Positions 44,105 to 52,322 of a DNA stretch of 64,000 bases are shown here, in pieces (position 1 is the stretch's first letter; the number at the start of each line of letters is the position of its first letter). The DNA is from Streptomyces kronopolitis (lineage in GTDB: Bacteria > Actinomycetota > Actinomycetes > Streptomycetales > Streptomycetaceae), in the NCBI RefSeq assembly GCF_014646275.1, contig NZ_BMND01000008.1, positions 124,001-188,000 of the forward strand, given 5' to 3'. The notes below the pieces were generated by a model, which did not search any database, had not been told where the DNA came from, and saw only the letters and a list, made by a program, of their open reading frames with translations. The position numbers and the translations under genes are program-made.

Positions 44105-45601
44105 TCAGTGGGCGGGGGCCGGCGCGGCCTCCCCGGTGGCGTCCTCGGTGGTGCGGTGGGGCTGTTGCGGGAGCGCCGCCTCGGCGAGGGCGCCGGAGTC
44201 CGGTGCCATGACGCTGGCCCCCTCACTGTCCCCGTCGCCGGCCCCGGCCCCGTTGCTGTCACTGTCCTTCCTGCCGACATGGTGGAAGGCGAGGTTGAGG
44301 ACGATGGCGACCAGGCAGCCGGTGCTGATCCCGGAGTCCAGGACGACCAGCAGGTCCTTGGGCAGGTGGTGGTAGAAGTCCGGGGCGGCGATCGGGATCA
44401 GGCCGACGCCGACGGCCGCCGCGACGATCAGGGCGTTGTCGCCCTTCTCCATGGCGGCCGTGGCCAGCGTCTGGATGCCGCTGGCGGCCACCGAGCCGAA
44501 GAGCACGATGCCGGCGCCGCCGAGGACCGGCAGCGGGACCAGCGAGATCACCGAGGCGGCCGCCGGACACAGGCCCAGCACGACCAGGATCAGCCCGCCG
44601 CTCGCCACGACGTAGCGGCTGCGCACCCTGGTCATCGCGACCAGGCCGATGTTCTGCGCGAACGCGCTGTTGGCGAAGCCGTTGAACAGCGGGCTCACGG
44701 CCGTGCCGAGGGTGTCGGCGCGCAGTCCGCCCTCGATGGTGCGCGCGTCCGCCGGGCGGCCGACGATCCGGCCGAGGGCGAGCATGTCCGCCGTCGACTC
44801 GGTCATGCAGACCAGCATCACGATGCACATGGAGACGATCGCCGCGACATGGAACTGCGGGGCGCCGAAGTGGAACGGCGTCGGGAAGCCGAACAGGGAC
44901 GCCTCGCCGAGCGCGGAGAAGTGCGTGATGCCGACGGGTATCGCGAGCAGGGTGCCGGCGATCAGCCCGAGCAGGATCGCGATCTGCTGGAGGAAGCCGC
45001 GCAGCACCCGGCGCAGCGCCAGCACGATCACGAAGGTCAGCGCGGCCATCCCGATGTTGGTCAGCGAGCCGAAGTCGGGGGCCTGCGGATTGCCGCCCTG
45101 GGACCAGTTGAAGGCCACCGGCAGCAGCGAGACGCCGATCAGCGTGATGACGGTGCCGGTGACCACCGGCGGGAAGAACCGTACGAGCCGGGAGAAGTAC
45201 GGGGCCAGGAGGAAGCCCAGCACACCGGCGACCATCACCGCGCCGAAGATGACCGGCAGCGCGTGGCCGGGGCTCTGGGACTTGCCGATGGCGACCATCG
45301 GGGTGACGCCGGCGAAGGAGACGCCGTTGACGAACGGCAGCTTGGCGCCGACCTTCCAGAAGCCCAGCGTCTGCAGCAGCGTCGCGATGCCGGCGGTGAA
45401 GAGGCTGGCGCCCATCAGGAACGCGGTGTCGGTGGCACCGAGCCCGCAGGCCGGTCCCACGATCATCGGCGGGGCCACCACACCCGCGTACATCGCGGCC
45501 ACGTGCTGCAGGCCGCTGGTGAACATCTTCAGGGGCGGGAGGGTCTCGTCGACCGGATGCTTCCGGTCCCCCTCCGGCTTCTGCCCGGTCTGTGCGGCCA
45601 C
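44105..45601 (-). CDS. NCS2-family purine/xanthine-uracil permease
   Basis: A 498-residue nucleobase:cation symporter-2 with about twelve to fourteen membrane segments. The NCS2 signature appears as QNIGLVAMTRV, and the earlier QHVAAMYAGVVAPP is the usual first-helix motif. The C-terminal 60 residues are Asp/Ala-rich and cytoplasmic. GTG 45601 has a strong GAAGGAGG site. It lies in the same orientation as, and 288 bases beyond, the 8-oxoguanine deaminase gene. Xanthine or urate uptake is likely. Confidence 0.9.
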   Translation of the reverse strand: MAAQTGQKPEGDRKHPVDETLPPLKMFTSGLQHVAAMYAGVVAPPMIVGPACGLGATDTAFLMGASLFTAGIATLLQTLGFWKVGAKLPFVNGVSFAGVTPMVAIGKSQSPGHALPVIFGAVMVAGVLGFLLAPYFSRLVRFFPPVVTGTVITLIGVSLLPVAFNWSQGGNPQAPDFGSLTNIGMAALTFVIVLALRRVLRGFLQQIAILLGLIAGTLLAIPVGITHFSALGEASLFGFPTPFHFGAPQFHVAAIVSMCIVMLVCMTESTADMLALGRIVGRPADARTIEGGLRADTLGTAVSPLFNGFANSAFAQNIGLVAMTRVRSRYVVASGGLILVVLGLCPAAASVISLVPLPVLGGAGIVLFGSVAASGIQTLATAAMEKGDNALIVAAAVGVGLIPIAAPDFYHHLPKDLLVVLDSGISTGCLVAIVLNLAFHHVGRKDSDSNGAGAGDGDSEGASVMAPDSGALAEAALPQQPHRTTEDATGEAAPAPAH

Positions 45602-45757
45602 TGCGGGCCTCCTTCGTTTCCTGCGCCGCCGGGCCGGCGGCGCGATGCTGTCACGGAGGGCTTGCCATGTGGTGCGTGGCGGAGAGAGAAGTCGCCTGGT
45701 GAGCGGTACTGCGGGTGGGTGCGCTCGTGGCGCGTGGACGGCGGTGGGGCGGACCGT

Positions 45758-45790
45758 CCCGGGGGTGCGGGGCAATCCCGTACCCCCGGG
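45758..45790 (-). terminator. terminator hairpin after the deaminase gene
   Basis: CCCGGGGGT pairs with ACCCCCGGG (nine bp), extended inward by a G-T pair and four more pairs with a five-base loop. It lies 100 bases beyond the deaminase stop. Confidence 0.7.
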
Positions 45791-45798
45791 GCCGGCGT

Positions 45799-45821
45799 CG
45801 TGGATCCCGCTCGGATCCACG
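45799..45821. terminator. second small hairpin after the deaminase gene
   Basis: CGTGGATCC-N5-GGATCCACG, a perfect 9-bp stem, 69 bases beyond the deaminase stop. It stands beside the larger hairpin at 45758-45790. Confidence 0.55.
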
Positions 45822-45889
45822 CGCCCGGCCGGGAGCCGTCCCTCCCGGCCGAGTCGGGGTGCGTCGGCCGCGTGGTCGCGCCGTGGGGG

Positions 45890-47293
45890 TCAGTCCCCGG
45901 CGGCGATCCGGGCCAGACGCTGCGCCTCGGCCCGCGCGGTGCGGGCGAGGGCGTCCTCGTCGACGTTGCTGAGGTGGTTGTCCTCGACGACCGGCCGGCC
46001 GCCGACGAGGGAGAGGGTGACCGGTGCGGGCGGGCCGAAGACCAGGGCCGTGACCGGGTCGGCGATGGAGGAGTGGCCCAGGCCGTCCAGCTTCCACAGC
46101 ACCAGGTCGGCGAGCTTGCCGGGCTCCAGCGAGCCGATCTCGGCGGTCCGGCCGAGGACCTGCGCCCCGCCGTAGGTGCCCAGCCGCAGCGCCTTGCGGG
46201 CGTTCAGCGCGGCCTCCCGGTGGGCGCCGAGGCGGTTGATCAGCAGGGCGTTGCGCAGCTCGGTGTGGAGTTCGCCGGACTCGTTGGAGGCGGTGCCGTC
46301 CACGCCGAGGCCGACCGGGACGCCGGCCGCGAGCATGTCGGGGACGCGGGCGATGCCGGCCGCGAGGCGGGCGTTGGAGGACGGGCAGTGCGCGACGCCG
46401 GTGCCGGTGCGGGCGAAGGCGGCGATGTCGGAGTCGTTCATGTGGACGCAGTGCGCCATCCACACGTCGTCACCGAGCCAGCCGGTCGACTCGAAGTAGT
46501 CGGTGGGGCCCATGCCGAACAGCTCGTGGCAGAACTTCTCCTCCTCCACGGTCTCCGAGCCGTGGGTGTGCATCCGCACGCCCTTGCGGCGGGCCAACTC
46601 GGCTCCCTGTCGCATGAGTTCGGTGGAGACGGAGAACGGCGAGCAGGGCGCGGCGGCGATGTGCACCATCGAGCCGAAGGAGGCGTCGTGGTGCTTGTCG
46701 ATGGCCTCCTCGGTGGCCAGGAGGGCGCCCTCGGTGGTCTCGACGGCGAAGTCCGGGGGCAGCCCGCCGTCCTTCTCGCTGCGGTCCATGGAGCCGCGGG
46801 CCAGGGTGATCCGGGCGCCGATCTCGGCGGCGGCGGCGAGTTCGGCCCCGACCAGGTCGCCGGCGCCCCTCGGGAAGACGTAGTGGTGGTCGGAGGCGGT
46901 GGTGACCCCGCCCTTGACCATCATGCCGAGCGAGCCCTGGGTGGCCGCGGCGAGCATCGGGGCGTCGATCCGCGCCCAGGTCGGGTAGAGCGCGACCAGC
47001 CAGTTGAACAGGTTGTGGTCGGTGGCCAGGCCGCGAGTGATCCACTGGTAGAAGTGGTGGTGGGTGTTGACCAGGCCGGGGGTGACCAGGTGCCCGGTGC
47101 CGTCCACCCGGCGGACGACGTTCGCGAGGCCCTCGGGCGCCTTGCCCGGGCCCACCGACTCGATGATGCCGCCGGCGACCACCACATGGCCGGTGGGGTA
47201 CTCGGTGTCCTGGGCGTCGACGGTCGCGAGGGCGCAGTTCTCGATGACGAGGCGCTGCGTCACCGCGTCGTCGGCGGAGGCCGGTGCAGCCAT
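45890..47293 (-). CDS. 8-oxoguanine deaminase (guanine deaminase-like amidohydrolase)
   Basis: A 467-residue amidohydrolase of the AtzA/TrzN-like subgroup. Metal motif NTHHHFYQW, RGSMDRSEKDGG, MHTHGSETVEEE, MAHCVHMNDSD, and the catalytic Asp region GLGVDGTASNESG are all present and agree with 8-oxoguanine deaminases. It would make urate from 8-oxoguanine, or deaminate a related purine, feeding the uricase operon next door. It lies in the same orientation just after the uricase gene, separated by a terminator. Confidence 0.85.
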   Translation of the reverse strand: MAAPASADDAVTQRLVIENCALATVDAQDTEYPTGHVVVAGGIIESVGPGKAPEGLANVVRRVDGTGHLVTPGLVNTHHHFYQWITRGLATDHNLFNWLVALYPTWARIDAPMLAAATQGSLGMMVKGGVTTASDHHYVFPRGAGDLVGAELAAAAEIGARITLARGSMDRSEKDGGLPPDFAVETTEGALLATEEAIDKHHDASFGSMVHIAAAPCSPFSVSTELMRQGAELARRKGVRMHTHGSETVEEEKFCHELFGMGPTDYFESTGWLGDDVWMAHCVHMNDSDIAAFARTGTGVAHCPSSNARLAAGIARVPDMLAAGVPVGLGVDGTASNESGELHTELRNALLINRLGAHREAALNARKALRLGTYGGAQVLGRTAEIGSLEPGKLADLVLWKLDGLGHSSIADPVTALVFGPPAPVTLSLVGGRPVVEDNHLSNVDEDALARTARAEAQRLARIAAGD

Positions 47294-47335
47294 GGGGTTC
47301 CTTCTTTCGGTTCCGGCGGGGGTGTCCCCTGGAGG

Positions 47336-47373
47336 CGTGCCCCCTGCCCGGTGCGGGACGGGGAGGGGGCACG
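47336..47373 (-). terminator. terminator hairpin after the uricase gene
   Basis: CGTGCCCCCT pairs with AGGGGGCACG (10 bp, 47336-47345 with 47364-47373), 18 bases beyond the uricase stop and 43 bases before the deaminase start. Confidence 0.7.
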
Positions 47374-47390
47374 GCGTGGCGCCTGCGCGC

Positions 47391-48338
47391 TCAGAGGGTG
47401 GTCAGATCCACGGGGATCAGGGCGTCGGCGCCGTCGCGCAGGACGGTGGCCTCGATCAGGCCGTACGGGCGGTCCGCCGCGTAGTAGACCGCCCCGTCGG
47501 GGGTGTCGTTCTTGATCCCGAACGGCTCCAGGTCCACCAGGAAGTGGTGCTTGTTCGGCAGGGAGAAGCGGATCTCGTCGATCTCGGAGCGGCTGTTGAT
47601 GACGCGCGATCCCATTTGGTACAGCGTCTGCTGGAGGGAGAGGCTGTAGGTCTCCGCGAACGCCTGCAGCAGGTGCTTCCTGACCTGCTCGTACGAACGC
47701 TCCCAGCCGGGCATCCGCTGCTCGTCGTCGGTCCAGTTGAACCGCCAGCGGGCGGAGACCTCGGTGGCCAGGATGCGGTCGTAGGCCTCCTTGAGCGTCG
47801 TGTACTTGTCCTTGATGTAGCCCCAGAACTCCGAGTTGGTGGAGTTCATGACCACGAGGTCCTTGAGGCCGGAGATGACCTGCCAGCGCTCACCGTCGTA
47901 GGTGATCTCGGTCAGCCGGGTCTCCTGGCCCTTGCGGACGAAGGAGTGCTTGACCTCGTCGGAGCCGATGAAGCGGGAGTTGGCGTCGGAGGTGGCGATC
48001 CGCTCCCAGGCGTACTCCTCGATCCGGATGCGGGCCCGGTGGATCGGCTCCTGGCTGCTGACGAAGTGCCGGGCCAGATGGATGCCGAACTGCTCGGCCG
48101 ACTCGATCCCGTGCTCCTTGGCGAAGGCGTACACGGTGTTCTTGGTCGTGTCGGTGGGCAGGCAGTGGGCGTTGGAGCCGGAGAGGTGGACCTCTTCCAG
48201 GTCGCCGGAGAGCGCGACCGAGACGTTGAGGTCCTTGATGTGGTGGGTGTCCCCCTCGCGGGTGATCTTGACGACGCGGTTTTCCGCTTTGCCGTACTGG
48301 TTCTGGCCGAGCATCACCGGGCGGGAATGGGCAGTCAT
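47391..48338 (-). CDS. pucL: urate oxidase (uricase)
   Basis: A 315-residue cofactor-free uricase. Catalytic Lys in QYGKAENRV and Thr in PTDTTKNTVYAFAKEHG are present, with FVRKGQET, LKDLVVMNSTNSEFWGY and NKHHFLVDLEPF further on. It oxidises urate to 5-hydroxyisourate and hydrogen peroxide; a catalase gene lies 4 kb away under the same operator motif. It is the third gene of the uraD-uraH-pucL operon, starting seven bases after uraH. Confidence 0.96.
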   Translation of the reverse strand: MTAHSRPVMLGQNQYGKAENRVVKITREGDTHHIKDLNVSVALSGDLEEVHLSGSNAHCLPTDTTKNTVYAFAKEHGIESAEQFGIHLARHFVSSQEPIHRARIRIEEYAWERIATSDANSRFIGSDEVKHSFVRKGQETRLTEITYDGERWQVISGLKDLVVMNSTNSEFWGYIKDKYTTLKEAYDRILATEVSARWRFNWTDDEQRMPGWERSYEQVRKHLLQAFAETYSLSLQQTLYQMGSRVINSRSEIDEIRFSLPNKHHFLVDLEPFGIKNDTPDGAVYYAADRPYGLIEATVLRDGADALIPVDLTTL

Positions 48339-48345
48339 GTCGGTG

Positions 48346-48753
48346 CTAGCTCCCTCGGTATACGGAGTAGCCGAACGGGTTGAGCAGCAGCGGTACGTGA
48401 TAGTGCTCGCCCGGTGTGACGGCGAAGGTGATCGCCACCTCCGGGAAGAAGACTCCGCTGTCCCTTGCGCGGGGGGCGTCCTGCTGTTCCTCGGCTTGCT
48501 GGTGTGCTGTGCTGGTTGCGAAGTACTCCTCGACGGCGAAGTCGAGTCGCACGTGGGTGGTGCCGTCCGGCAGCGCCGGAAGGTCCTTGCAGCGTCCGTC
48601 CGGGTCGGTGGTGGACGCGCCGTGGGCGGCCCAGGCGCCGTCGCTGCCGGAGCGCACCGAGAGCGTGAGGGCGACGCCCTGTGCGGGGCGGCCCACGCTG
48701 GTGTCCAGGATGTGCGTGGACACCGATGTCCGTGCAGCCGTCTCGCCGCTCAT
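48346..48753 (-). CDS. uraH: 5-hydroxyisourate hydrolase
   Basis: A 135-residue transthyretin-related protein that hydrolyses 5-hydroxyisourate. N-terminal STHILDTSVGRPAQGV holds the catalytic His, HYHVPLLLNPFGYSVYRGS is the C-terminal family signature. A 20-residue Gln/Glu/Ala-rich insert (around AHQQAEEQQ) makes it slightly longer than usual. Its start overlaps the uraD stop (ATGA, 48750-48753). Confidence 0.95.
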   Translation of the reverse strand: MSGETAARTSVSTHILDTSVGRPAQGVALTLSVRSGSDGAWAAHGASTTDPDGRCKDLPALPDGTTHVRLDFAVEEYFATSTAHQQAEEQQDAPRARDSGVFFPEVAITFAVTPGEHYHVPLLLNPFGYSVYRGS

Positions 48754-49301
48754 GCTGCGTCTCCTTCTGCGTGCGTCGCGATCCGGGTCAGCCGAATGCG
48801 GTTGATCTTGCCCAGCTCGCCGCGCACGATCTCGCGTTCCGCCTCCGGCGTGTTGTCGATCCGGTGGCGGACGGCGTCCCGCATCTGCTCACCGGTGCGG
48901 CCGGTGGCGCAGATCAGGAAGACGTGCCCGAACCGCTCCTGGTAGGCCAGGTTGAGTGCGAGCAGTTCCTCCTTGAGCGCGTCGGAGGCGCCGGCCATCC
49001 CGCTCTGCTCGCGGTGCGAGGCGCGGTCGCCCGGCTTCGGGCGGCCGATGGGCGGGTGCCCGGCCATCGCCTCGGCCAGGTCGTCCGCGGTCAGCTCGGC
49101 CATGGCGGCGTCGCTCGCGGCGTACAGGGCCTCGGCGGTGGCGTAGGGGCGCCGGGCGAGTATCCGGTCCCCCCAGGTCCGGCTGGCACACACCTCGTGC
49201 AGGGCGGCCCGGGCCGCCTCGTCGTGGGCGGTGTTGAACCGGCTGAGCCCCGGCGGGGGCACCGGGGTGTCCCCCGTCGAGCGCGGTGAACTCGAAGTCA
49301 C
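48750..49301 (-). CDS. uraD: 2-oxo-4-hydroxy-4-carboxy-5-ureidoimidazoline decarboxylase
   Basis: A 183-residue OHCU decarboxylase that gives S-allantoin. The active-site GHPPIGRP with its catalytic His is present, followed by SGMAGASDALKEELLALNLAYQERFGHVFLICATGRT. GTG 49301 has GGAGG at six or seven bases. It is the first gene of the operon, with an operator palindrome 69 bases upstream. Confidence 0.95.
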   Translation of the reverse strand: MTSSSPRSTGDTPVPPPGLSRFNTAHDEAARAALHEVCASRTWGDRILARRPYATAEALYAASDAAMAELTADDLAEAMAGHPPIGRPKPGDRASHREQSGMAGASDALKEELLALNLAYQERFGHVFLICATGRTGEQMRDAVRHRIDNTPEAEREIVRGELGKINRIRLTRIATHAEGDAA

Positions 49302-49344
49302 GGGAAGCCTCCGTGGCAGGGAGATACGGGAGCTTGGCTGGAAA

Positions 49345-49386
49345 CAGCTAAGACCCCCGACCAGACCACGTCAACACTTTGTTGAA
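49345..49386 (-). promoter_or_regulatory. uraD operon promoter and operator
   Basis: GTCAACA-CTT-TGTTGAA (49370-49386) overlaps a minus-strand -35 TTGACG (49369-49374). A -10 of TTAGCT (49346-49351) follows after 17 bases, or TAGCTG after 18. This is the same motif as at allB and the catalase gene, placed where a bound repressor would mask the -35. Confidence 0.65.
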
Positions 49387-49493
49387 ATCTGGCCCACACA
49401 AAAGCCACCGGCGGGTGATTACGGGCGCAATTCCCGGGGTCGCACACCGGATCGCCCGCGGCGGGCCGGACACGCCCTACGCGGGCCGCCCCG

Positions 49494-49892
49494 CTACTCG
49501 CCCTCCGCCCGGCCCCCGGCCTCCCGGGAGGCGGTCTCGCGGTTCAGGTAGTTGTAGACCGTGAAGCGGCTGACGCCGAGGGCGGTCGCGACCGTTTCGA
49601 CGCCGTGGCGCACCGAGAAGGCGCCCCGGGTCTCCAGGATCCGCACCACCGACTGCTTGGTCTTGCGGTCCAGCTCCGCCAGCGGCTTGCCGTGCCGGCG
49701 CCGCAGCTCGACGAGGATGTGGTCGAGGGACTCCGACAGATGGGGCAGGCGCACGGCCACCCGGTCCTCCCCCTCCCAGGTCAGCACGACATCGTCGCCC
49801 TGCGCCTGGTCCGGTGCGACCAGCCGGCCGCCCATCGCGTCGACCAGCGGCTTGACGGCCTGAACGAACGGGTGGTCGGCGGGCTCCGTCAC
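49494..49892 (-). CDS. YheO/DauR-like helix-turn-helix protein
   Basis: A 132-residue protein. The C-terminal part (DRKTKQSVVRILETRGAFSVRHGVETVATALGVSRFTVYNYL) is the helix-turn-helix of YheO/DauR regulators. The N-terminal 60 residues are a short domain in place of the PAS-like YheO domain. Its start overlaps the stop of the small gene at 49889 (ATGA). It may be a second regulator of the catabolic genes on both sides. Confidence 0.75.
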   Translation of the reverse strand: MTEPADHPFVQAVKPLVDAMGGRLVAPDQAQGDDVVLTWEGEDRVAVRLPHLSESLDHILVELRRRHGKPLAELDRKTKQSVVRILETRGAFSVRHGVETVATALGVSRFTVYNYLNRETASREAGGRAEGE

Positions 49893-50167
49893 GGCGCCTC
49901 CCCCTCGCCCCGCGCGGCGTCCGCGATCACATTGACCTGGAGGGACACCCGGGTGGCGCCCGCCCGGAGCGTTTCCCGCAGCAGCTCGCCGACCGCGTCG
50001 AGCACCCGGTCCGCGTCCCCCTCGGCCGTGTTGCCGAACGGGCCGACGTCGACCGCGTCGAGCCGGGCGCCGGTGACGACATCCCGGGCCACCACCGCAT
50101 GGGCGGGCGCCTCGTCCAGGTCGAACGGTTCCGTCGTGAACTCCACTCGCAATCGCACGTCGCTCAA
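49889..50167 (-). CDS. small MTH1187-like (thiamine-binding fold) protein
   Basis: A 92-residue protein with DVGPFGNTAEGDADRVLDAV and AGATRVSLQVNVI, the ferredoxin-like pattern of the MTH1187/DUF77 family. Its role is unknown; relatives bind thiamine-like ligands. It is the first gene of a two-gene unit with the helix-turn-helix gene and is divergent from hyi. Confidence 0.6.
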   Translation of the reverse strand: MSDVRLRVEFTTEPFDLDEAPAHAVVARDVVTGARLDAVDVGPFGNTAEGDADRVLDAVGELLRETLRAGATRVSLQVNVIADAARGEGEAP

Positions 50168-50214
50168 CCTACGCGCGGTTCGGCCCGGCCACCAGAAATT
50201 GCCCCGGGGCCCCC

Positions 50215-50280
50215 TTGACAGCCCCGGAGACCGCCGGGCAGGGTTCCATCAAGCAGAAAAGCACTTCCACTATCCGGAAG
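50215..50280 (+). promoter_or_regulatory. hyi promoter with a TTCC-N7-GGAA element
   Basis: -35 TTGACA (50215-50220) and -10 CAGGGT (50239-50244) are 18 bases apart. CTTCC-N7-GGAAG follows at 50264-50280, in the predicted leader next to the ribosome site of hyi. The same spaced half-sites occur in the aceB promoter, so a shared regulator is likely. Confidence 0.55.
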
Positions 50281-50293
50281 GGGTGCCGGCCTG

Positions 50294-51163
50294 ATGGGTT
50301 TCCCGGACACGCGCTTCAACGTCAATCTGTCGATCCTGTTCACCGAGCTTCCGTTGCTGGAGCGGCCGGCGGCCGCACGGGCGGCGGGATTCACGGCGGT
50401 GGAGCTGTGGTGGCCGTGGGTGGACGCCCCGGTCCCCGATCCGGCGGAGACGGCCGCGCTGCGGGCGGCGCTGCAGGACGCGGGGACCCAGCTGGTGGGG
50501 CTGAACTTCTACGCGGGGCAGCTGCCGGGCCCCGACCGCGGCGCGCTGTCGGTCCCGGGCGCGGAGTCGGAGCGGTTCCGGGCGAATGTGCCGGTGGCCG
50601 TCGAGTTCGCCCGCTCGGTGGGCTGCACGTCCTTCAACGCCCTGTACGGCAACCGCGTCGAGGGCGTGCCCGAGGCGGAGCAGGACGAACTGGCCCTGGA
50701 GAACCTGGCGTTCGCCGCCCGCGCGGTCGCCGAGGTGGAGGGCACCCTGCTGATCGAGGCGCTCAACGCGCCCGAGTCGCCGCACTGCCCGATCGTCTCG
50801 GCCCCCCGGGCGATCGAGGTGGTGGACGCGGTGAACGCGGCCACCGGCCTGGACAACGCCCGCTTCCTGATGGACCTCTACCACCTGTCCATGAACGGCG
50901 AGGACCTGCACGAGGTCATCGACCGCTACGCCGCGAAGACGGCGCATGTGCAGATCGCCGACAACCCGGGCCGCGGCGCCCCCGGCACCGGCGGCCTCGA
51001 CCTCGCCGGGCTGCTCGGCCGCCTGGCCGAGGCCGGCTACCGCGGCTGGACCGGCCTGGAGTACAAGCCCGGCGACGGGCCGAGCGCGGACGCCTTCGGC
51101 TGGCTGCCGGCCCCGCTGCGCGCGGCGGACCGGCCCGCAGGGCCCCGGCGGCACCCCGCCTGA
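50294..51163 (+). CDS. hyi: hydroxypyruvate isomerase
   Basis: A 289-residue TIM-barrel isomerase of the Hyi/xylose-isomerase-like family: FNVNLSILFTELPLLERPAAARAAGFTAVELWWPW, LLIEALNAPESPH and HVQIADNPGRGAPGTG, with catalytic Glu residues in the LIEALN and GLEYKP strands. It interconverts hydroxypyruvate and tartronate semialdehyde. It is followed after 30 bases by glxR, so the two work in the glyoxylate-to-glycerate route; glyoxylate carboligase is not in the window. Confidence 0.9.
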   Translation: MGFPDTRFNVNLSILFTELPLLERPAAARAAGFTAVELWWPWVDAPVPDPAETAALRAALQDAGTQLVGLNFYAGQLPGPDRGALSVPGAESERFRANVPVAVEFARSVGCTSFNALYGNRVEGVPEAEQDELALENLAFAARAVAEVEGTLLIEALNAPESPHCPIVSAPRAIEVVDAVNAATGLDNARFLMDLYHLSMNGEDLHEVIDRYAAKTAHVQIADNPGRGAPGTGGLDLAGLLGRLAEAGYRGWTGLEYKPGDGPSADAFGWLPAPLRAADRPAGPRRHPA

Positions 51164-51193
51164 CGACGCACCGTTCCCGAAAGAGGCACCCGC

Positions 51194-52114
51194 ATGAGCA
51201 ACCCCGCTGACTCCCCCCGCCCGACCCGCCCGGCGATCGCATGGATCGGCCTGGGCATCATGGGCTCGCCGATGGCCGAGAACCTCCTCAAGGCCGGCTA
51301 CCCGGTCACCGGATACACCCTGGAGCCGGAGAAGCTGGAGCGGCTGACCGCGGCCGGCGGCAGCGCGGCCGGCTCGATCGCCGGGGCCGTCGCCGAGGCC
51401 GACGTCATCATCACCATGGTCCCGGCCTCCCCCCAGGTCGAGGCCGTCGCCTACGGCCCCGACGGGATCCTGGAGAACGCCCGGCCCGGCGCGCTGCTGA
51501 TCGACATGTCCTCGATCACCCCGCAGACCTCCGTCGACCTGGCCGAGGCCGCCGGCGACAAGGGCATCCGTGTCCTGGACGCGCCCGTCTCGGGCGGCGA
51601 GGCCGGTGCCGTCGAGGCCGTGCTGTCCATCATGGTCGGCGGCGACCGGGCCGACTTCGACGCCGCGCGCCCCCTGCTGGAGGCGCTGGGCAAGACCATC
51701 GTGCTGTGCGGCCCGCACGGCGCCGGCCAGACCGTCAAGGCCGCCAACCAGCTCATCGTCGCCGTCAACATCCAGGCCTGCGCCGAGGCCGTGGTCTTCC
51801 TGGAGAAGTCCGGCGTCGACCTGGCCGCGGCGCTGGACGTTCTCAACGGCGGGCTGGCCGGCTCGACCGTACTGACCCGCAAGAAGGACAACTTCAAGAA
51901 CCGCGACTTCGCGCCCGGCTTCCGCATCGACCTGCACCACAAGGACATGGGCATCGTCACCGACGCCGCCCGCGGCGTCGGCGCCGCGCTCCCGGTCGGC
52001 AGCCTCGTCGCGAGCCTCGTCGCCTCGCTGCGCGCCCAGGGCGACGGCGGCCTCGACCACTCCGCCCTGCTGCGCGGCGTCGAGCGCCTCTCCGGGCAGC
52101 CCGCCGCCGGCTGA
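51194..52114 (+). CDS. glxR: 2-hydroxy-3-oxopropionate (tartronate semialdehyde) reductase
   Basis: A 306-residue beta-hydroxyacid dehydrogenase. Dinucleotide motif [18 protein letters not shown], the [22 protein letters not shown] substrate loop, the catalytic Lys in [11 protein letters not shown], and [12 protein letters not shown] are present. It reduces tartronate semialdehyde to D-glycerate with NAD(P)H. It is co-transcribed with hyi. Confidence 0.92.
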   Translation: MSNPADSPRPTRPAIAWIGLGIMGSPMAENLLKAGYPVTGYTLEPEKLERLTAAGGSAAGSIAGAVAEADVIITMVPASPQVEAVAYGPDGILENARPGALLIDMSSITPQTSVDLAEAAGDKGIRVLDAPVSGGEAGAVEAVLSIMVGGDRADFDAARPLLEALGKTIVLCGPHGAGQTVKAANQLIVAVNIQACAEAVVFLEKSGVDLAAALDVLNGGLAGSTVLTRKKDNFKNRDFAPGFRIDLHHKDMGIVTDAARGVGAALPVGSLVASLVASLRAQGDGGLDHSALLRGVERLSGQPAAG

Positions 52115-52235
52115 GGCCGGGCCCGGCACGGGGCCCTCCAGCTTCCGGGCGGCGGCTCGCGCCGACACCTGTCCGGTCGCGCCCAGGCGCGGCCGCCGCC
52201 CGGAATTCCACCCCGCACGCCCGCCCGGGGTTTGT

Positions 52236-52277
52236 TTCAACAAACTGTTGACGTTTGGTCGGAGCCCTTCTTACGCT
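52236..52277 (+). promoter_or_regulatory. catalase promoter and operator
   Basis: TTCAACA-AAC-TGTTGAC (52236-52252) overlaps -35 TTGACG (52248-52253). -10 TACGCT (52272-52277) follows after 18 bases. A 7-bp stem GCGGAAG-CCAA-CTTCCGC lies in the leader near 52283-52300. The palindrome links catalase to the purine genes. Confidence 0.65.
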
Positions 52278-52322
52278 CCGACAGCGGAAGCCAACTTCCG
52301 CGCTCTCGTACGGAAGGTCACC

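Noticed and set aside
43379..47515. Open frame of 1,378 codons on the + strand
   Set aside because: It lies antisense across the permease, deaminase and part of the uricase genes, all firmly identified, and its translation is low-complexity Asp/Gly/Arg sequence typical of GC-rich shadow frames.
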